Positions 18,820 to 27,513 of a stretch of DNA of 64,000 nucleotides are shown here, in pieces; positions within the stretch are counted from its first letter, which is position 1, and every line of letters starts with the position of its first letter. The notes beneath the pieces were generated by a model. The model was not told the origin of the DNA. It saw nothing but the letters and a program-made list of their open reading frames with translations, and did no database searches. The DNA comes from Pseudomonas marvdashtae (GTDB lineage Bacteria; Pseudomonadota; Gammaproteobacteria; Pseudomonadales; Pseudomonadaceae): positions 2,386,001-2,450,000 of the forward strand of contig NZ_JABWQX020000001.1 in assembly GCF_014268655.2 (NCBI RefSeq), read 5' to 3'. The position numbers and the translations under genes were made by a program.

Positions 18820-20346
18820 TCACATCACCGCGCCGATCTGCCAGGGCAGGAATTCGTTGTCGCCCAGGCCGTTTTCCTCGCTGCAGGTACGGCGACCGGA
18901 AGCGGTTTCCAGCATCATTCGAAACAACCGTTCACCTGCCTGCGCCACGGACTCGAGGCCATCGGCGATGCCGCCAGCGTTGAAGTCCATATCAAGCTCC
19001 ATGTGTTGGAACAGGCGGGTGTTGGTCGCGATTTTCAAAGAAGGCGTGGGCTTGCAGCCGTAGGTCGAGCCGCGACCGGTGGTGAAACAGATGAGATTCG
19101 CGCCGCCCGCCACCTGGCCGGTTGCAGACACCGGGTCGTAGCCGGGCGTGTCCATGAACACCAGGCCTTGGGCATCGATTTTCTCGGCGTAGTGATAGAC
19201 GCCCATCAGCCCGGTCGAACCGGCTTTCGCCACGGCACCCAGGGATTTTTCCAGAATGGTGGTGATGCCTCCGGCCTTGTTGCCCGGCGAAGGATTGTTG
19301 TTCATGTCGCCGTCGTTGTGGTGCACGTAGGTTTCCCACCAGCGGATCCGCTCCATCAGCTTTGTCGCGATGTCGGCGGATGCGGCGCGGGCCGTCAGCA
19401 AGTGCTCGGCCCCGTAGATCTCCGGCGTTTCCGAGAGGATCGCCGTGCCGCCCTGTTGCACCAGCAAGTCCACGGCCGCGCCGAGTGCCGGATTCGCCGT
19501 GATGCCTGAATAACCATCCGAGCCGCCGCATTGCAAACCCACGCACAGGTGGCGGGCGGAAACGGTCGTCCTTCGGTACTGGCTGATGATGGGCAGCATC
19601 GCGTCGATATGGGCGATGCCCTGTCGCACCGCTTCGCGAGTCCCGCCTTCGTCCTGGATGATCAGGCTGGCCTTTAGCACCGGGCAACGATCCCCCAGTT
19701 CGTTCATCAACGGCGTGAGCTGGTTGACTTCGCACCCCAGTCCGATCAACAGCACGCCGGCGAAATTGGCGTGATCGGCATAACCGCGCAAGGTTCGCTT
19801 GAGAATGTCGATGCCTTCGCCTTTGGCCCCCATGCCACAGCCGCTGCCATGGGTGATCGCAACGACGCCATCGACGTTGGGGAAGTCTTTCAGGCGCTCG
19901 GAAGAGAACGCGTTGGCGATGTGCTTGCAGACGGTCGCCGAGCAGTTGACGCTGGAAATCACGCCGATGTAATTGCGCGTACCGACGCGGCCACCGTCCC
20001 GTACGTAACCTTCGAAGGTCGCGGGGATTTCGCCGAGCGGGGTGGGCACGTAGGTGTTTTGTACGGGATGCCCGGCGTTGGTGGCGGGCATCTGCAGGTT
20101 GTGCACGTGGACGTGATCACCGGGCTCGATGTCCCGGGTCGCCTGGCCGATGGTTTGCCCGTACTTGAGCACTTGCTGGCCGGCCAATACCCTGCGCAGG
20201 GCAATCTTGTGGCCGGACGGAACCGGTTGCCGGGCGACCAGGGTGAGGCCGTCGGCGCCGAGGCGTTGGCCTTCGGCGATATCGCCCCGGGCCACCGCGA
20301 CATCATCTCCTGGTGTCAGCACAAGCAAAGAAGAGGGTGGGTTCAT
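18820..20346 (-). CDS. uxaA: Altronate dehydratase family (UxaA/GarD)
   Basis: Sugar-acid dehydratase of 508 residues, close to the ~495 of E. coli UxaA. The start at 20346 has GGAGG 8 bases upstream; the longer in-frame extension lacks a site and runs into the preceding gene. An N-terminal SAF-like domain (about 1-95) is followed by the catalytic UxaA domain with GYVRDGGRVGTRNYIGV, ITHGSGCGMG, LIGLGCEVNQ, GLQCGGSDGYSGITANPALG, NPSPGNKAGGITTI and FTTGRGSTYGCKPTPS. UxaA converts D-altronate to 2-keto-3-deoxygluconate. Galactarate and other sugar-acid dehydratases share the fold, so the exact substrate is open, particularly as no tagaturonate reductase besides UxuB is in view. It follows the dehydrogenase gene by 17 bases. 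Confidence 0.88.
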   Translation of the reverse strand: MNPPSSLLVLTPGDDVAVARGDIAEGQRLGADGLTLVARQPVPSGHKIALRRVLAGQQVLKYGQTIGQATRDIEPGDHVHVHNLQMPATNAGHPVQNTYVPTPLGEIPATFEGYVRDGGRVGTRNYIGVISSVNCSATVCKHIANAFSSERLKDFPNVDGVVAITHGSGCGMGAKGEGIDILKRTLRGYADHANFAGVLLIGLGCEVNQLTPLMNELGDRCPVLKASLIIQDEGGTREAVRQGIAHIDAMLPIISQYRRTTVSARHLCVGLQCGGSDGYSGITANPALGAAVDLLVQQGGTAILSETPEIYGAEHLLTARAASADIATKLMERIRWWETYVHHNDGDMNNNPSPGNKAGGITTILEKSLGAVAKAGSTGLMGVYHYAEKIDAQGLVFMDTPGYDPVSATGQVAGGANLICFTTGRGSTYGCKPTPSLKIATNTRLFQHMELDMDFNAGGIADGLESVAQAGERLFRMMLETASGRRTCSEENGLGDNEFLPWQIGAVM

Positions 20347-20363
20347 GGCACGTCCTCCGATTC

Positions 20364-21374
20364 CTAGCACTCGATGATTGCCTTGACGACGCCCTGGCTG
20401 GGGTCGAGCAATGTGGAGAAGGAATGGGCCACGTCACCCAGGCTCAGTCGATGGGTGTTCAGGGCTGCATCTGGAATCAATCCGTCGCGCAAGCATCGCT
20501 CGACATGCTGGAAGTCTTCGTGGGTGGCGTTGCGGCTGCCCATCAGCGTGGCCTCGCGCTTGTGGAATTCGGGGTCGGAGAAGGTGATGGAGTCCCGCAC
20601 CACCGAAATCATCACGTAGGTGCCGCCATGAGCGATGAACTCGAACCCGCGCTCCATGGCCCGGGCATTGCCGGTGGCGTCGAACACTACGTTGAAAAAA
20701 TCACCCCCGGTCAGCTCCGCCAAGGCCTGCTTGTCGCCCTCGCCGATGTGGACGGCCGCATGGATGTTCAAGTGCTGCTTGCAGAACGACAGGCGATCCT
20801 TGCGCGTATCCAGGACCGTCACTTTCGCCCCGCGCAGGCTGGCGAAGATCGCCGCCGCCATGCCGATCGGGCCGGTGCCGACCACCAAGGCGTGCGTGTC
20901 CGGCTGGACGTTCGAACGCCGCACGGCGTGAGCGCCGATCGACAGGAATTCGATCATCGCCGCCTGGTCGAGGGAAATTCCCACGGCCTTGTGAACGAAT
21001 TCCTCGGGGACGCTCAGGTATTGGGTGAACGCGCCGTCGCAGTGGACTCCCAGCACCTGGATCCGGGTGCAGCAGTTGGTCTTGCCCTGGCGGCAGGCAA
21101 TGCAGTTTCCGCAGGACAGATAAGGCATCACGTAGACGACGTCGCCCACCGCCAGGTCGCTGGGGTGGTCTATGTCTTCCACGATCCCGGAAAACTCATG
21201 GCCCATGACGCGCGGGTACTCGAGGTACGGTTGATTGCCGGTGAAAATGTGCAGGTCGGTGCCACAGACACCGACGCGCTTGACCCGGATGAGGATTTCG
21301 CCGGGTTTCCTGGAGGGTATTTCACGTTCGATGGCGGTGAGCGAGCCGGGTTCGTTACAGATGACAGTCAGCAT
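20364..21374 (-). CDS. Zinc-dependent medium-chain dehydrogenase (aldonate 5-dehydrogenase-like)
   Basis: NAD(P)-dependent dehydrogenase of 336 residues, a paralogue of the RspB-like protein at 12810. Catalytic zinc ligands are in VGVCGTDLHIF and VMGHEFSG. The structural zinc Cys cluster is CGNCIACRQGKTNCC, and the Rossmann motif is GTGPIGMAAAIFA. AGGAG lies 8 bases before the ATG. It is first in a minus-strand operon with the UxaA-family dehydratase. L-galactonate 5-dehydrogenase (LgoD/YjjN) has this architecture and would give tagaturonate, one reduction step from altronate; this assignment is an inference from context. Confidence 0.88.
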   Translation of the reverse strand: MLTVICNEPGSLTAIEREIPSRKPGEILIRVKRVGVCGTDLHIFTGNQPYLEYPRVMGHEFSGIVEDIDHPSDLAVGDVVYVMPYLSCGNCIACRQGKTNCCTRIQVLGVHCDGAFTQYLSVPEEFVHKAVGISLDQAAMIEFLSIGAHAVRRSNVQPDTHALVVGTGPIGMAAAIFASLRGAKVTVLDTRKDRLSFCKQHLNIHAAVHIGEGDKQALAELTGGDFFNVVFDATGNARAMERGFEFIAHGGTYVMISVVRDSITFSDPEFHKREATLMGSRNATHEDFQHVERCLRDGLIPDAALNTHRLSLGDVAHSFSTLLDPSQGVVKAIIEC

Positions 21375-21510
21375 ATCGATGCTCCTTTAGCGAGCGTGCA
21401 GGCCGGGGGGCTTGCAGGCGGGAGGAGGGTTGTGAGCGCACGGCTGCCGGGACCGGGGCTCTCTTTCTTGTTGTGCGCGCACAGTGACCTGCGCCGCTGA
21501 TATTGGCTCG

Positions 21511-21539
21511 AAACTACACGCGGGGAAAAATATTGGCAA
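21511..21539 (-). promoter_or_regulatory. Putative promoter of the dehydrogenase-uxaA operon
   Basis: On the minus strand TTGCCA (21534-21539) and TAGTTT (21511-21516) are separated by 17 bases. The -35 element overlaps the inverted repeat at 21532-21546, so binding there would block the polymerase. Confidence 0.45.
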
Positions 21540-21546
21540 GACCAAT
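21532..21546. promoter_or_regulatory. Candidate GntR operator, copy 1
   Basis: ATTGGCAAGACCAAT, a perfect inverted repeat with 5-base arms and a 5-base centre. It resembles the TTGGT-N-ACCAA style of FCD-subfamily GntR regulators. It overlaps the predicted -35 of the divergent minus-strand operon. Confidence 0.5.
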
Positions 21547-21560
21547 CTATAAAAAAATGG

Positions 21561-21575
21561 ATTGGACTGACCAGT
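21561..21575. promoter_or_regulatory. Candidate GntR operator, copy 2
   Basis: ATTGGACTGACCAGT, one mismatch from a perfect repeat and sharing ATTGG-N3-GACCA with copy 1. Its centre is 29 bases from the centre of copy 1, close to three helical turns, so both could be bound on one face of the DNA. Confidence 0.45.
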
Positions 21576-21594
21576 GTCAGAGGACGGGTGTTGT

Positions 21595-22548
21595 CTAGCC
21601 GAAGACCGTCACCCGATTGCGTCCGGTCTTCTTCGACGTATACAACGCCTGGTCGGCCCGGGCGATCAGCTCGGCGTGGTCATTCGAGGGCTCGCTCAGG
21701 TCGGCGACCCCCAGGCTGATGGTGAAACGGATGTCCTGGCCGTTGTATTGCACCACCAGCTCCTCGACGGCTTTGCGCAGGCGCTCGGCGAAAACCCGGG
21801 CGCCGTCCTTGTCGGTGTCTGAAAGCACGACGCCGAACTCTTCGCCGCCATAACGCCCGGCCACGTCGGACTCACGCACATGCTCATGCAGCAGCCTTGC
21901 GACGTGCTCGATGACCTTGTCGCCCGCCTGGTGGCCGTAGGTGTCGTTGACTCGCTTGAAGTGGTCGATATCGAGCATCACCAGGCTCAACGCATTGCCG
22001 TAGCGCTGATGCCGGGCATAGGCGGATTTCAGGCTGCCTTCCCAATGACCACGGTTGTACAGCCCCGTCAGGCGATCGGTGCTGGAGAGCAGTTGCAGTT
22101 GTGCGTTGGCGGCCTGGATCTGGTGCCGGTTGGTGGCGACGTCGGTGACGTCATAGATCACCAGGCAGATATGGTTGATGCGGTTGTCGGGCGAGCGCAG
22201 TGGCAACAACGTGGTGTTCTGGTACATGAACTCTTCCTGGCCGGTGATCGGCTGGTAGCTCTTGAACCGCATCAGGTAAGGGCGCTGCTCCCAGACCGTG
22301 AACGCGGGCGTGCCGAGGGTCGCGACGCTCTCTACCTTGCGGGTGAACCATTGGCGATCGATCTCGGGGAACAGATTGAAGAAGTTCTGGTTCTGAGCGT
22401 CCTTGGGCTGGACCCCGGAGCGGTTCTCCATAAAGGTGTTCCAGACCTGCACTTTGTACTCGCGGTCGAGCACCACCACGCCGACGTCGATACTCTGAAC
22501 GATGGCCAGCAACCAATGAAATTCGTTCAGATCAATGGAATCGGTCAT
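21595..22548 (-). CDS. PAS-GGDEF diguanylate cyclase
   Basis: Makes cyclic-di-GMP from two GTP, 317 residues, soluble. A PAS domain occupies about 10-135 (IDVGVVVLDREYKVQVWN and CLVIYDVTDVA at its ends), followed by a short coiled linker (QIQAANAQLQLL) and the GGDEF domain. The active site is GRYGGEEFGVV at about residue 230. The inhibitory-site Arg-x-x-Asp (RESD) is five residues before it, so product feedback is likely retained. It begins 4 bases after the stop of the receiver-CheC gene, so the two are cotranscribed and probably act in one signalling unit. The input could be a ligand of the PAS domain or the partner protein. Confidence 0.93.
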   Translation of the reverse strand: MTDSIDLNEFHWLLAIVQSIDVGVVVLDREYKVQVWNTFMENRSGVQPKDAQNQNFFNLFPEIDRQWFTRKVESVATLGTPAFTVWEQRPYLMRFKSYQPITGQEEFMYQNTTLLPLRSPDNRINHICLVIYDVTDVATNRHQIQAANAQLQLLSSTDRLTGLYNRGHWEGSLKSAYARHQRYGNALSLVMLDIDHFKRVNDTYGHQAGDKVIEHVARLLHEHVRESDVAGRYGGEEFGVVLSDTDKDGARVFAERLRKAVEELVVQYNGQDIRFTISLGVADLSEPSNDHAELIARADQALYTSKKTGRNRVTVFG

Positions 22549-22552
22549 GGGC

Positions 22553-23551
22553 TCAGTTCATCAGGTAGGCGAGTTTGTGGGTCAACCGTTCGATGGAGTC
22601 TTCCGTGAACAGCAGCAACAGGTCGAAGCGAATATTCTGCCCTTCCAGGCTGTAGCTGATTTCCACCGCCAAGGTCTTTTTCCAATGGGTGCGGTTGGCG
22701 CGGATCAGTTCCTCGATAGCCGCGTGTTGACCAAGGATCTGCGGATGGCCTTGGGAGAACACCACGTCTATCTGCTCGGCGATGCTGCTCAGGCAAGCGC
22801 CGATCAGGATGCTGGACAGGTCCACCAGCATTTCCAGGTCCGAATAATCAGCGCTCTCGCGATGCATCAAGTGCCCAATGTCGGCGATCTCGGAGTCGTG
22901 GAAGATCAGCAGGGCTTCGCCGGCGATGCCGCCGCCGATAAACCCCTGGCAGATGGCAGTGAGCTGCTGGGAGCTGCCGACGTCATTCAACGCCATGTGC
23001 AACTCGCCGACTTCGAGGATGTTCACGTTCGGCACCGGCAGTTGCACGAAGACGCCCAACACCTGGGCGATCAGTGCCGCGGCCTGACCGATGGCGACGT
23101 TGACGGTCTCGCGGAACGCATCCTGAAAGCTGATGGCCGCGTCCGGTGCCGATCGACTCTGCGGTGTTGCCTTGCCGGGTTGCGTCAGTAGCCCCACTCG
23201 GGTAAGCGTCTGGCGCAGCTCGTTTTCATCGAACGGTTTTTTCAGGAACGCCAGCGCACCCAGTTCAAGCACGCGGCGCACCGCCTCATCCTGCACGTCA
23301 CCGGAAATCACGATGACCTGTGCGTTGAGCCCTTCGGCCCGCAAAGCGCTCAAGACTTGGTAACCGTCCATCTCCGGCATGGTCAGGTCGAGCAACACGA
23401 CCTGCCCCAGGCCTTGGCGGATGGCTTCCATCGCTTGGCGACCGTTGGCGGCCTCGGTGATCGATACCGGCCAATCTGACGGCAGCGCACGCAGTACTTG
23501 CTTGCGCGCCATGGTGGAGTCGTCACACACGACCAGGGGAATCAGCGGCAC
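22553..23551 (-). CDS. Response regulator with CheC/CheX-like phosphatase output domain
   Basis: Receiver domain (about residues 1-120) with the acidic pair in VVCDDSTMARK, phospho-Asp in VVLLDLTMPEMDG, and Lys in FLKKPF. It is joined to a CheC-like domain (about 150-330). The first CheC active-site pattern E-x2-N-x3-G is intact (ETVNVAIG). The second is degenerate (DLSSILIG), with Ser in place of the usual Asn. The start is uncertain: GTG at 23551 gives a normal VPLIPLVVCDD beginning, and a TTG at 23563 adds four residues; neither has a good ribosome site, and a stop lies just upstream. It is the first gene of an operon with the diguanylate cyclase. The domain could dephosphorylate its own or a partner receiver. 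Confidence 0.88.
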   Translation of the reverse strand: MPLIPLVVCDDSTMARKQVLRALPSDWPVSITEAANGRQAMEAIRQGLGQVVLLDLTMPEMDGYQVLSALRAEGLNAQVIVISGDVQDEAVRRVLELGALAFLKKPFDENELRQTLTRVGLLTQPGKATPQSRSAPDAAISFQDAFRETVNVAIGQAAALIAQVLGVFVQLPVPNVNILEVGELHMALNDVGSSQQLTAICQGFIGGGIAGEALLIFHDSEIADIGHLMHRESADYSDLEMLVDLSSILIGACLSSIAEQIDVVFSQGHPQILGQHAAIEELIRANRTHWKKTLAVEISYSLEGQNIRFDLLLLFTEDSIERLTHKLAYLMN

Positions 23552-23703
23552 TGGAAAGTCCAAAGCGGTTCAATGGCGGGGGAGGTGTTTCGTACATCGT
23601 TCATAGGCAGCATCGGCCCTCTGATTGTCGAACGGGGAGTTCCGAACGGGGTATCAGCCATAACGCCCTGTCTTTTAAAAACTGGACCATTAAGTCAAGG
23701 ACG

Positions 23704-24525
23704 TCAAATGCACTTCGTCATCTGGCGCAGCTGCGCCGGACTCACCCCAAGGCGCTGCTTGAACGTCGTCGTCATGTGCGCCTGTGAGCTGAAGCCGCAG
23801 GCGAGGGCGATTTGCGTCAGTGTAGTTGATGTGTCGCGTATCAACGCCCGGGCCTTGGCCAGGCGTCGATCGATCAGGTAACCATGGGGGCTTTGACCCG
23901 TGGCGTGTTTGAAGGCCCGCATGAAGTAGCCTTCGGACAGTCCCAGCAGTTGCGCCATCGCCGGCACGCCCAGCGGTTGGTCGAGGCCCGCATCGATGAA
24001 CTCATCCAGCAGGCGCATCCGGGCGTCGGTCATAGAACCTTGGAGCGTCGCTGGCGAGCGCTTGCCCGGCGCCGTGCATTCAGCCAGCGCCAGGGCCCAC
24101 GCCTCCCAATCGTCGTCGATCGAGCCGTGCAGCAGCGCGCGCCGCATGTGTTGGGCGAGGGCGATGGCACGGGGATCGAGGTGATTGTTGAAGGCGCGGT
24201 CTCCCGCCAACGCCTGCCCGTCGGTACGCAGCACTCGCAGATACTCGCCGCCCTGGGAAGACTCCGAATAGACGTCACACTGGGCCGGGACGAACGCCAG
24301 GCCATTGGGCATGGCAAAGAAAGGCTGTATCCGGTCGCTGCCGATGGCGTGCACGCCTCGCTGGCTGTCGAAGGCAAAGCCGATCGCCGCCTGGGTCGCG
24401 ACGTAGCGGGCGGCATAAGCGCAGCCGGGAAGCAATTCGATTGCCCAAGGGCCGACTTCGATACGACGGATCGATTCAGTCTGGCGCGGCAACGGCGTGC
24501 GGTTTCGATGGCCCATGGTGTTCAT
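23704..24525 (-). CDS. AraC-family transcriptional regulator
   Basis: The C-terminal AraC domain (last ~100 residues) has two helix-turn-helix units: VPAMAQLLGLSEGYFMRAFK and LTQIALACGFSSQAHMTTTF, followed by KQRLGVSPAQLRQM. The N-terminal half is a cupin-like sensing region without recognisable ligand motifs. The start is chosen at ATG 24525 (273 residues); a TTG at 24546 and an ATG at 24516 are also possible, and none has a good ribosome site. It is divergent from the threonine/serine dehydratase gene with under 100 bases between them, so it likely regulates that gene. Confidence 0.88.
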   Translation of the reverse strand: MNTMGHRNRTPLPRQTESIRRIEVGPWAIELLPGCAYAARYVATQAAIGFAFDSQRGVHAIGSDRIQPFFAMPNGLAFVPAQCDVYSESSQGGEYLRVLRTDGQALAGDRAFNNHLDPRAIALAQHMRRALLHGSIDDDWEAWALALAECTAPGKRSPATLQGSMTDARMRLLDEFIDAGLDQPLGVPAMAQLLGLSEGYFMRAFKHATGQSPHGYLIDRRLAKARALIRDTSTTLTQIALACGFSSQAHMTTTFKQRLGVSPAQLRQMTKCI

Positions 24526-24620
24526 AGTAGTGAAGCAGCGCCGCAAAAGTCAGGTCAGTTTTTTGAAAGCCCGGATTCGGTGTCCCTGGCTAGACTCGGC
24601 GAAACCCCAGGAGGTCCACC

Positions 24621-25577
24621 ATGTACGCACTGACTTATGACGAAATTGAACAAGCCGCCCGCCAGGTCTACCAAGTCATGCCCGCCACGGCCCAGTACGC
24701 CTGGCCCTTGCTGGCGCAACGGCTGGGTTGCACGGTCTGGGTCAAGCATGAAAACCATACCCCCACGGGCGCTTTCAAGGTGCGCGGCGGTATCACCTTC
24801 ATGCATTGGCTCAAGCGTGAGCGCCCGGAGGTGAACGGTATCGTCACCGCCACCCGGGGCAACCATGGCCAGAGCCTGGCGCTGGCAGCCAGCGCGGCGG
24901 GGCTGAAGGCATTGATCGTGGTGCCGCAAGGCAACTCGGTGGAGAAAAACAATGCCATGCGCGGCTTCGGTGGCGAGGTGATCGAATATGGTCGCGATTT
25001 CGATGAGGCCCGTGAAGAAGCAGCACGTCTGGCGCAGGCACAGGGCCTGTATCTCGTACCGCCATTTCACACCGAGTTGGTCAAGGGCGTCGCCACCTAC
25101 GCCCTTGAGTTGTTCAAGGCTGTGGCAGACCTGGACACCGTCTACGTGCCCATTGGCTGCGGCTCGGGCATCTGCGCGGTCATCGCTGCACGTGACGCCT
25201 TGGGCCTTAACACGCAGGTGGTGGGCGTGGTGTCCACCGAGGCTACGGCGGCGAAACAATCGTTCGAGGCGGGCATGATCTGCGAAACCGCCTCGGCCAA
25301 CACCTTCGCCGACGGCCTCGCCGTGCGCAAACCGATACCTGAGGCTTTCGCCATCTATCGCGCCGGGGCGGCACGGATCGTTGCCGTCAGCGATCAGGAG
25401 ATTGCCGAGGCGATGCGGGTCTATTACACCGACACCCACAACCTGGCAGAGGGGGCCGGCGCCGCGGCTTTGGCGGCACTTATCCAGGAGCGAGGGTTGA
25501 TGAAGGGGAAAAAGGTCGGGGTAATCCTGTCGGGTGGCAATGTCGACAGGTCGGTGTATGCGCAGATCATTGGTTAA
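24621..25577 (+). CDS. PLP-dependent threonine/serine dehydratase (fold type II)
   Basis: Deaminates threonine or serine to the 2-oxo acid, 318 residues, catalytic domain only with no ACT regulatory domain. The PLP Lys is in TPTGAFKVRGG (about residue 53), the cofactor loop is TATRGNHGQSLA, the phosphate-binding glycine loop is PIGCGSGICAV, and the C-terminal cofactor contact is VILSGGNVDRS. A GGAGG ribosome site is 6 bases upstream. The short form and the adjacent AraC gene suggest a catabolic or inducible enzyme rather than IlvA of isoleucine synthesis. Related enzymes act on hydroxy-aspartate or other beta-hydroxy amino acids, so the substrate is not certain. Confidence 0.88.
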   Translation: MYALTYDEIEQAARQVYQVMPATAQYAWPLLAQRLGCTVWVKHENHTPTGAFKVRGGITFMHWLKRERPEVNGIVTATRGNHGQSLALAASAAGLKALIVVPQGNSVEKNNAMRGFGGEVIEYGRDFDEAREEAARLAQAQGLYLVPPFHTELVKGVATYALELFKAVADLDTVYVPIGCGSGICAVIAARDALGLNTQVVGVVSTEATAAKQSFEAGMICETASANTFADGLAVRKPIPEAFAIYRAGAARIVAVSDQEIAEAMRVYYTDTHNLAEGAGAAALAALIQERGLMKGKKVGVILSGGNVDRSVYAQIIG

Positions 25578-25579
25578 CT

Positions 25580-25611
25580 GGAGCAACCGAGCGCCAGCGC
25601 TCGGTTGCTCC
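25580..25611. terminator. Strong bidirectional hairpin between convergent genes
   Basis: A perfect 15-base inverted repeat, GGAGCAACCGAGCGC (25580-25594) and its complement (25597-25611), with a 2-base CA loop. It lies between the dehydratase stop (25577) and the ABC transporter stop (25617). There is no T-run on either side, so it is a transcript-end hairpin rather than a textbook intrinsic terminator. Confidence 0.75.
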
Positions 25612-25616
25612 GCCGG

Positions 25617-27320
25617 TCATACCGCGCGCTTGACGTTTCGTTGTACCCATTCCTGATCGCTTTGCAACTCCAGGATCTTGTGATGGAAACCTTCCAGCGA
25701 AGCGTTATGGCCGACGCTGACCAGGATCGTCTCCGGTAAGGACTGCCTGAGCAACTGGTAGCAACGCGCCTCATTGGCCGAGTCCAGCGCCGAACTGCTT
25801 TCGTCGAGAAACAGCACTGTCGGGCGGGTCAGCAACGCCCGGACGAACGCGCAACGCTGCTGTTCGCCGACGCTCAGGGTCTGCGACCAATCACGCTCCA
25901 TGTCGAGTTGTTCGCCCAGATGTTGCAGTCCGACCTGTTCCATGGCCCGCTGCAAGGCAGCGTCCTCGTGACCGAGAGGTGCATGGGGATACCACAGCGC
26001 CTCGCGCAGACTGCCCAATGGCAGGTAAGGCTTCTGCGACAGTGTCAGGGCGCGCTCCCGGTCGTAGCGGCTCGAACCGCAAGCATGGTGCCAGAGCCCG
26101 GTGATCGCGCGGATAAGAGTCGATTTGCCGTAGCCCGATGGTGCGCTGATCAACAGGCTGTCACCGGCTTTAAGTGACAGGTTGAAACCCTTGAACAATT
26201 GCCGGCCGTTCGGCAGCCAGACATCCAGGTTCTGCACGTCGAGCCCTGAAGCTTGCTGTCCCAGCCTGACCTTGGAATCGATGTCGACCGTGTCCAGGCG
26301 ATCCTGGAATCCGATCAAGCGGTCGATCACTGATTTCCATTCCGACAGTTCCGGGAATACTTCCACCAGATAAGCGATGGCGGCGTGCACTTCGCCGAAG
26401 GCGGCGCTGATCTGCGTCAGCCGACCGAGGGGGAACGCGCCCGCAAAAAACTGTGGTGCCATGATGAACATGGGAATGACCGTGGCGCTGCGCAAATAGA
26501 GCGTCGAGTAGCCCATGATCAGCTTTTGCTTTTTCACCAGGGCCCAGAAGTTCTGCAGTGCTGCCTCCAGGCGATGGTCGAAGCGTTGTTTTTCTGCTGC
26601 CTCTCCTCGGTATTGGGCGACTGAGTCGGCGTTTTCCCGCAGGCGGATGAGTGAGAAGCGAAAATCCGCTTCGCGTCGCTGCTGCATGAAATTGAGGCCA
26701 GGCAGTGCGCGTCCCAACCAGAATGCGACGCCGGTCCCTACGATTGCATACACCAGCGCCACCCACACCAGCAACCCGGGGATGACGAACGATTCGCCGT
26801 TGAAAGGCACGCTGACCAGGCTGGAGGCCTGCCAGAGAATGTGCAGGAACGAAAACAGCGACACCACCGACGTCAGTAGCCCCAGGCTCAACTTGAGGGA
26901 CTTTATGATGAACAGGTCGATGTCTTCGGCGATCCGCTGGTCCGGGTTATCGACGTCCGTCTCGGTCAGTTTCAGTTTGTGGTAACGCTGGCTGCCCAGC
27001 CACTGATCAACGGTGTTGCGCGTCGCCCAACGCCGCCAGCGCAGCGTCAGCTTCTGTTGGAAGTGAAACGCGCCTACGGTAAACGCGGCGGTGCCGATCT
27101 GCAGCAGAATGAACTGCAAGCTGCCTATCAGGAAACCGTGGTAATCCAAGGCCTGCAAGGCGTTGTAGAAATGCAGGTTCCAGAAATTGGTGAGGATGTT
27201 GATGCCGACCATGCACAGGGTCATCAGCACGGTGGCGCACAACAGCAACAGGGCCGGGTACTTTTCCTCGGATGCCCAGAACGGCCGCGCCAGACGCCAG
27301 AAATTGCGGAGTGTTTGCAT
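25617..27320 (-). CDS. ABC transporter, fused permease-ATPase (YddA / SbmA-BacA related)
   Basis: Half-transporter of 567 residues. The membrane domain (about 1-330) has hydrophobic helices such as YPALLLLCATVLMTLCMVGI and the SbmA/BacA-type segments FWNLHFYNALQALD, RWRRWATRNTVDQWL and NPDQRIAEDIDLF. The ATPase domain has Walker A APSGYGKSTLIRA (about 393), signature LSVGEQQRCAFVRALL (about 478), Walker B TVLFLDESSSALD (about 503) and the switch His in VSVGHNASLE. The family moves peptides or vitamin-like compounds across the inner membrane. It diverges from the fhuF-like gene across a Fur-box-like palindrome, so iron-regulated handling of the lipopeptide or its ferric complex is plausible but inferred. 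The family's direction of transport is variable. Confidence 0.9.
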   Translation of the reverse strand: MQTLRNFWRLARPFWASEEKYPALLLLCATVLMTLCMVGINILTNFWNLHFYNALQALDYHGFLIGSLQFILLQIGTAAFTVGAFHFQQKLTLRWRRWATRNTVDQWLGSQRYHKLKLTETDVDNPDQRIAEDIDLFIIKSLKLSLGLLTSVVSLFSFLHILWQASSLVSVPFNGESFVIPGLLVWVALVYAIVGTGVAFWLGRALPGLNFMQQRREADFRFSLIRLRENADSVAQYRGEAAEKQRFDHRLEAALQNFWALVKKQKLIMGYSTLYLRSATVIPMFIMAPQFFAGAFPLGRLTQISAAFGEVHAAIAYLVEVFPELSEWKSVIDRLIGFQDRLDTVDIDSKVRLGQQASGLDVQNLDVWLPNGRQLFKGFNLSLKAGDSLLISAPSGYGKSTLIRAITGLWHHACGSSRYDRERALTLSQKPYLPLGSLREALWYPHAPLGHEDAALQRAMEQVGLQHLGEQLDMERDWSQTLSVGEQQRCAFVRALLTRPTVLFLDESSSALDSANEARCYQLLRQSLPETILVSVGHNASLEGFHHKILELQSDQEWVQRNVKRAV

Positions 27321-27385
27321 GTGGTCTTGATGAGCCCGGTCGCTGACGACGTTGAGTTTGCAGGGGAGGGAGGATAGGATCAGCC

Positions 27386-27404
27386 AATGCTAATCGTTTG
27401 CATT
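27386..27404. promoter_or_regulatory. Putative Fur box in a divergent promoter region
   Basis: AATGCTAATCGTTTGCATT, a 19-base imperfect palindrome with perfect AATGC...GCATT arms, similar to Pseudomonas Fur boxes of the AATGAnAATnATTnTCATT kind. It lies between the ABC transporter start (27320) and the ferric reductase, so it can control both. A ribosome-site-like AGGGA follows at 27409-27413. Confidence 0.6.
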
Positions 27405-27513
27405 AGTTAGGGAAAGCCATGGGGGCCACGTTATCGAATTTCCAGAATGGCTTGGCCAGGCTTGGCCGCCAATAACACGGGTCATTCGACAAGAACCCGG
27501 CGATCAATCGTTT

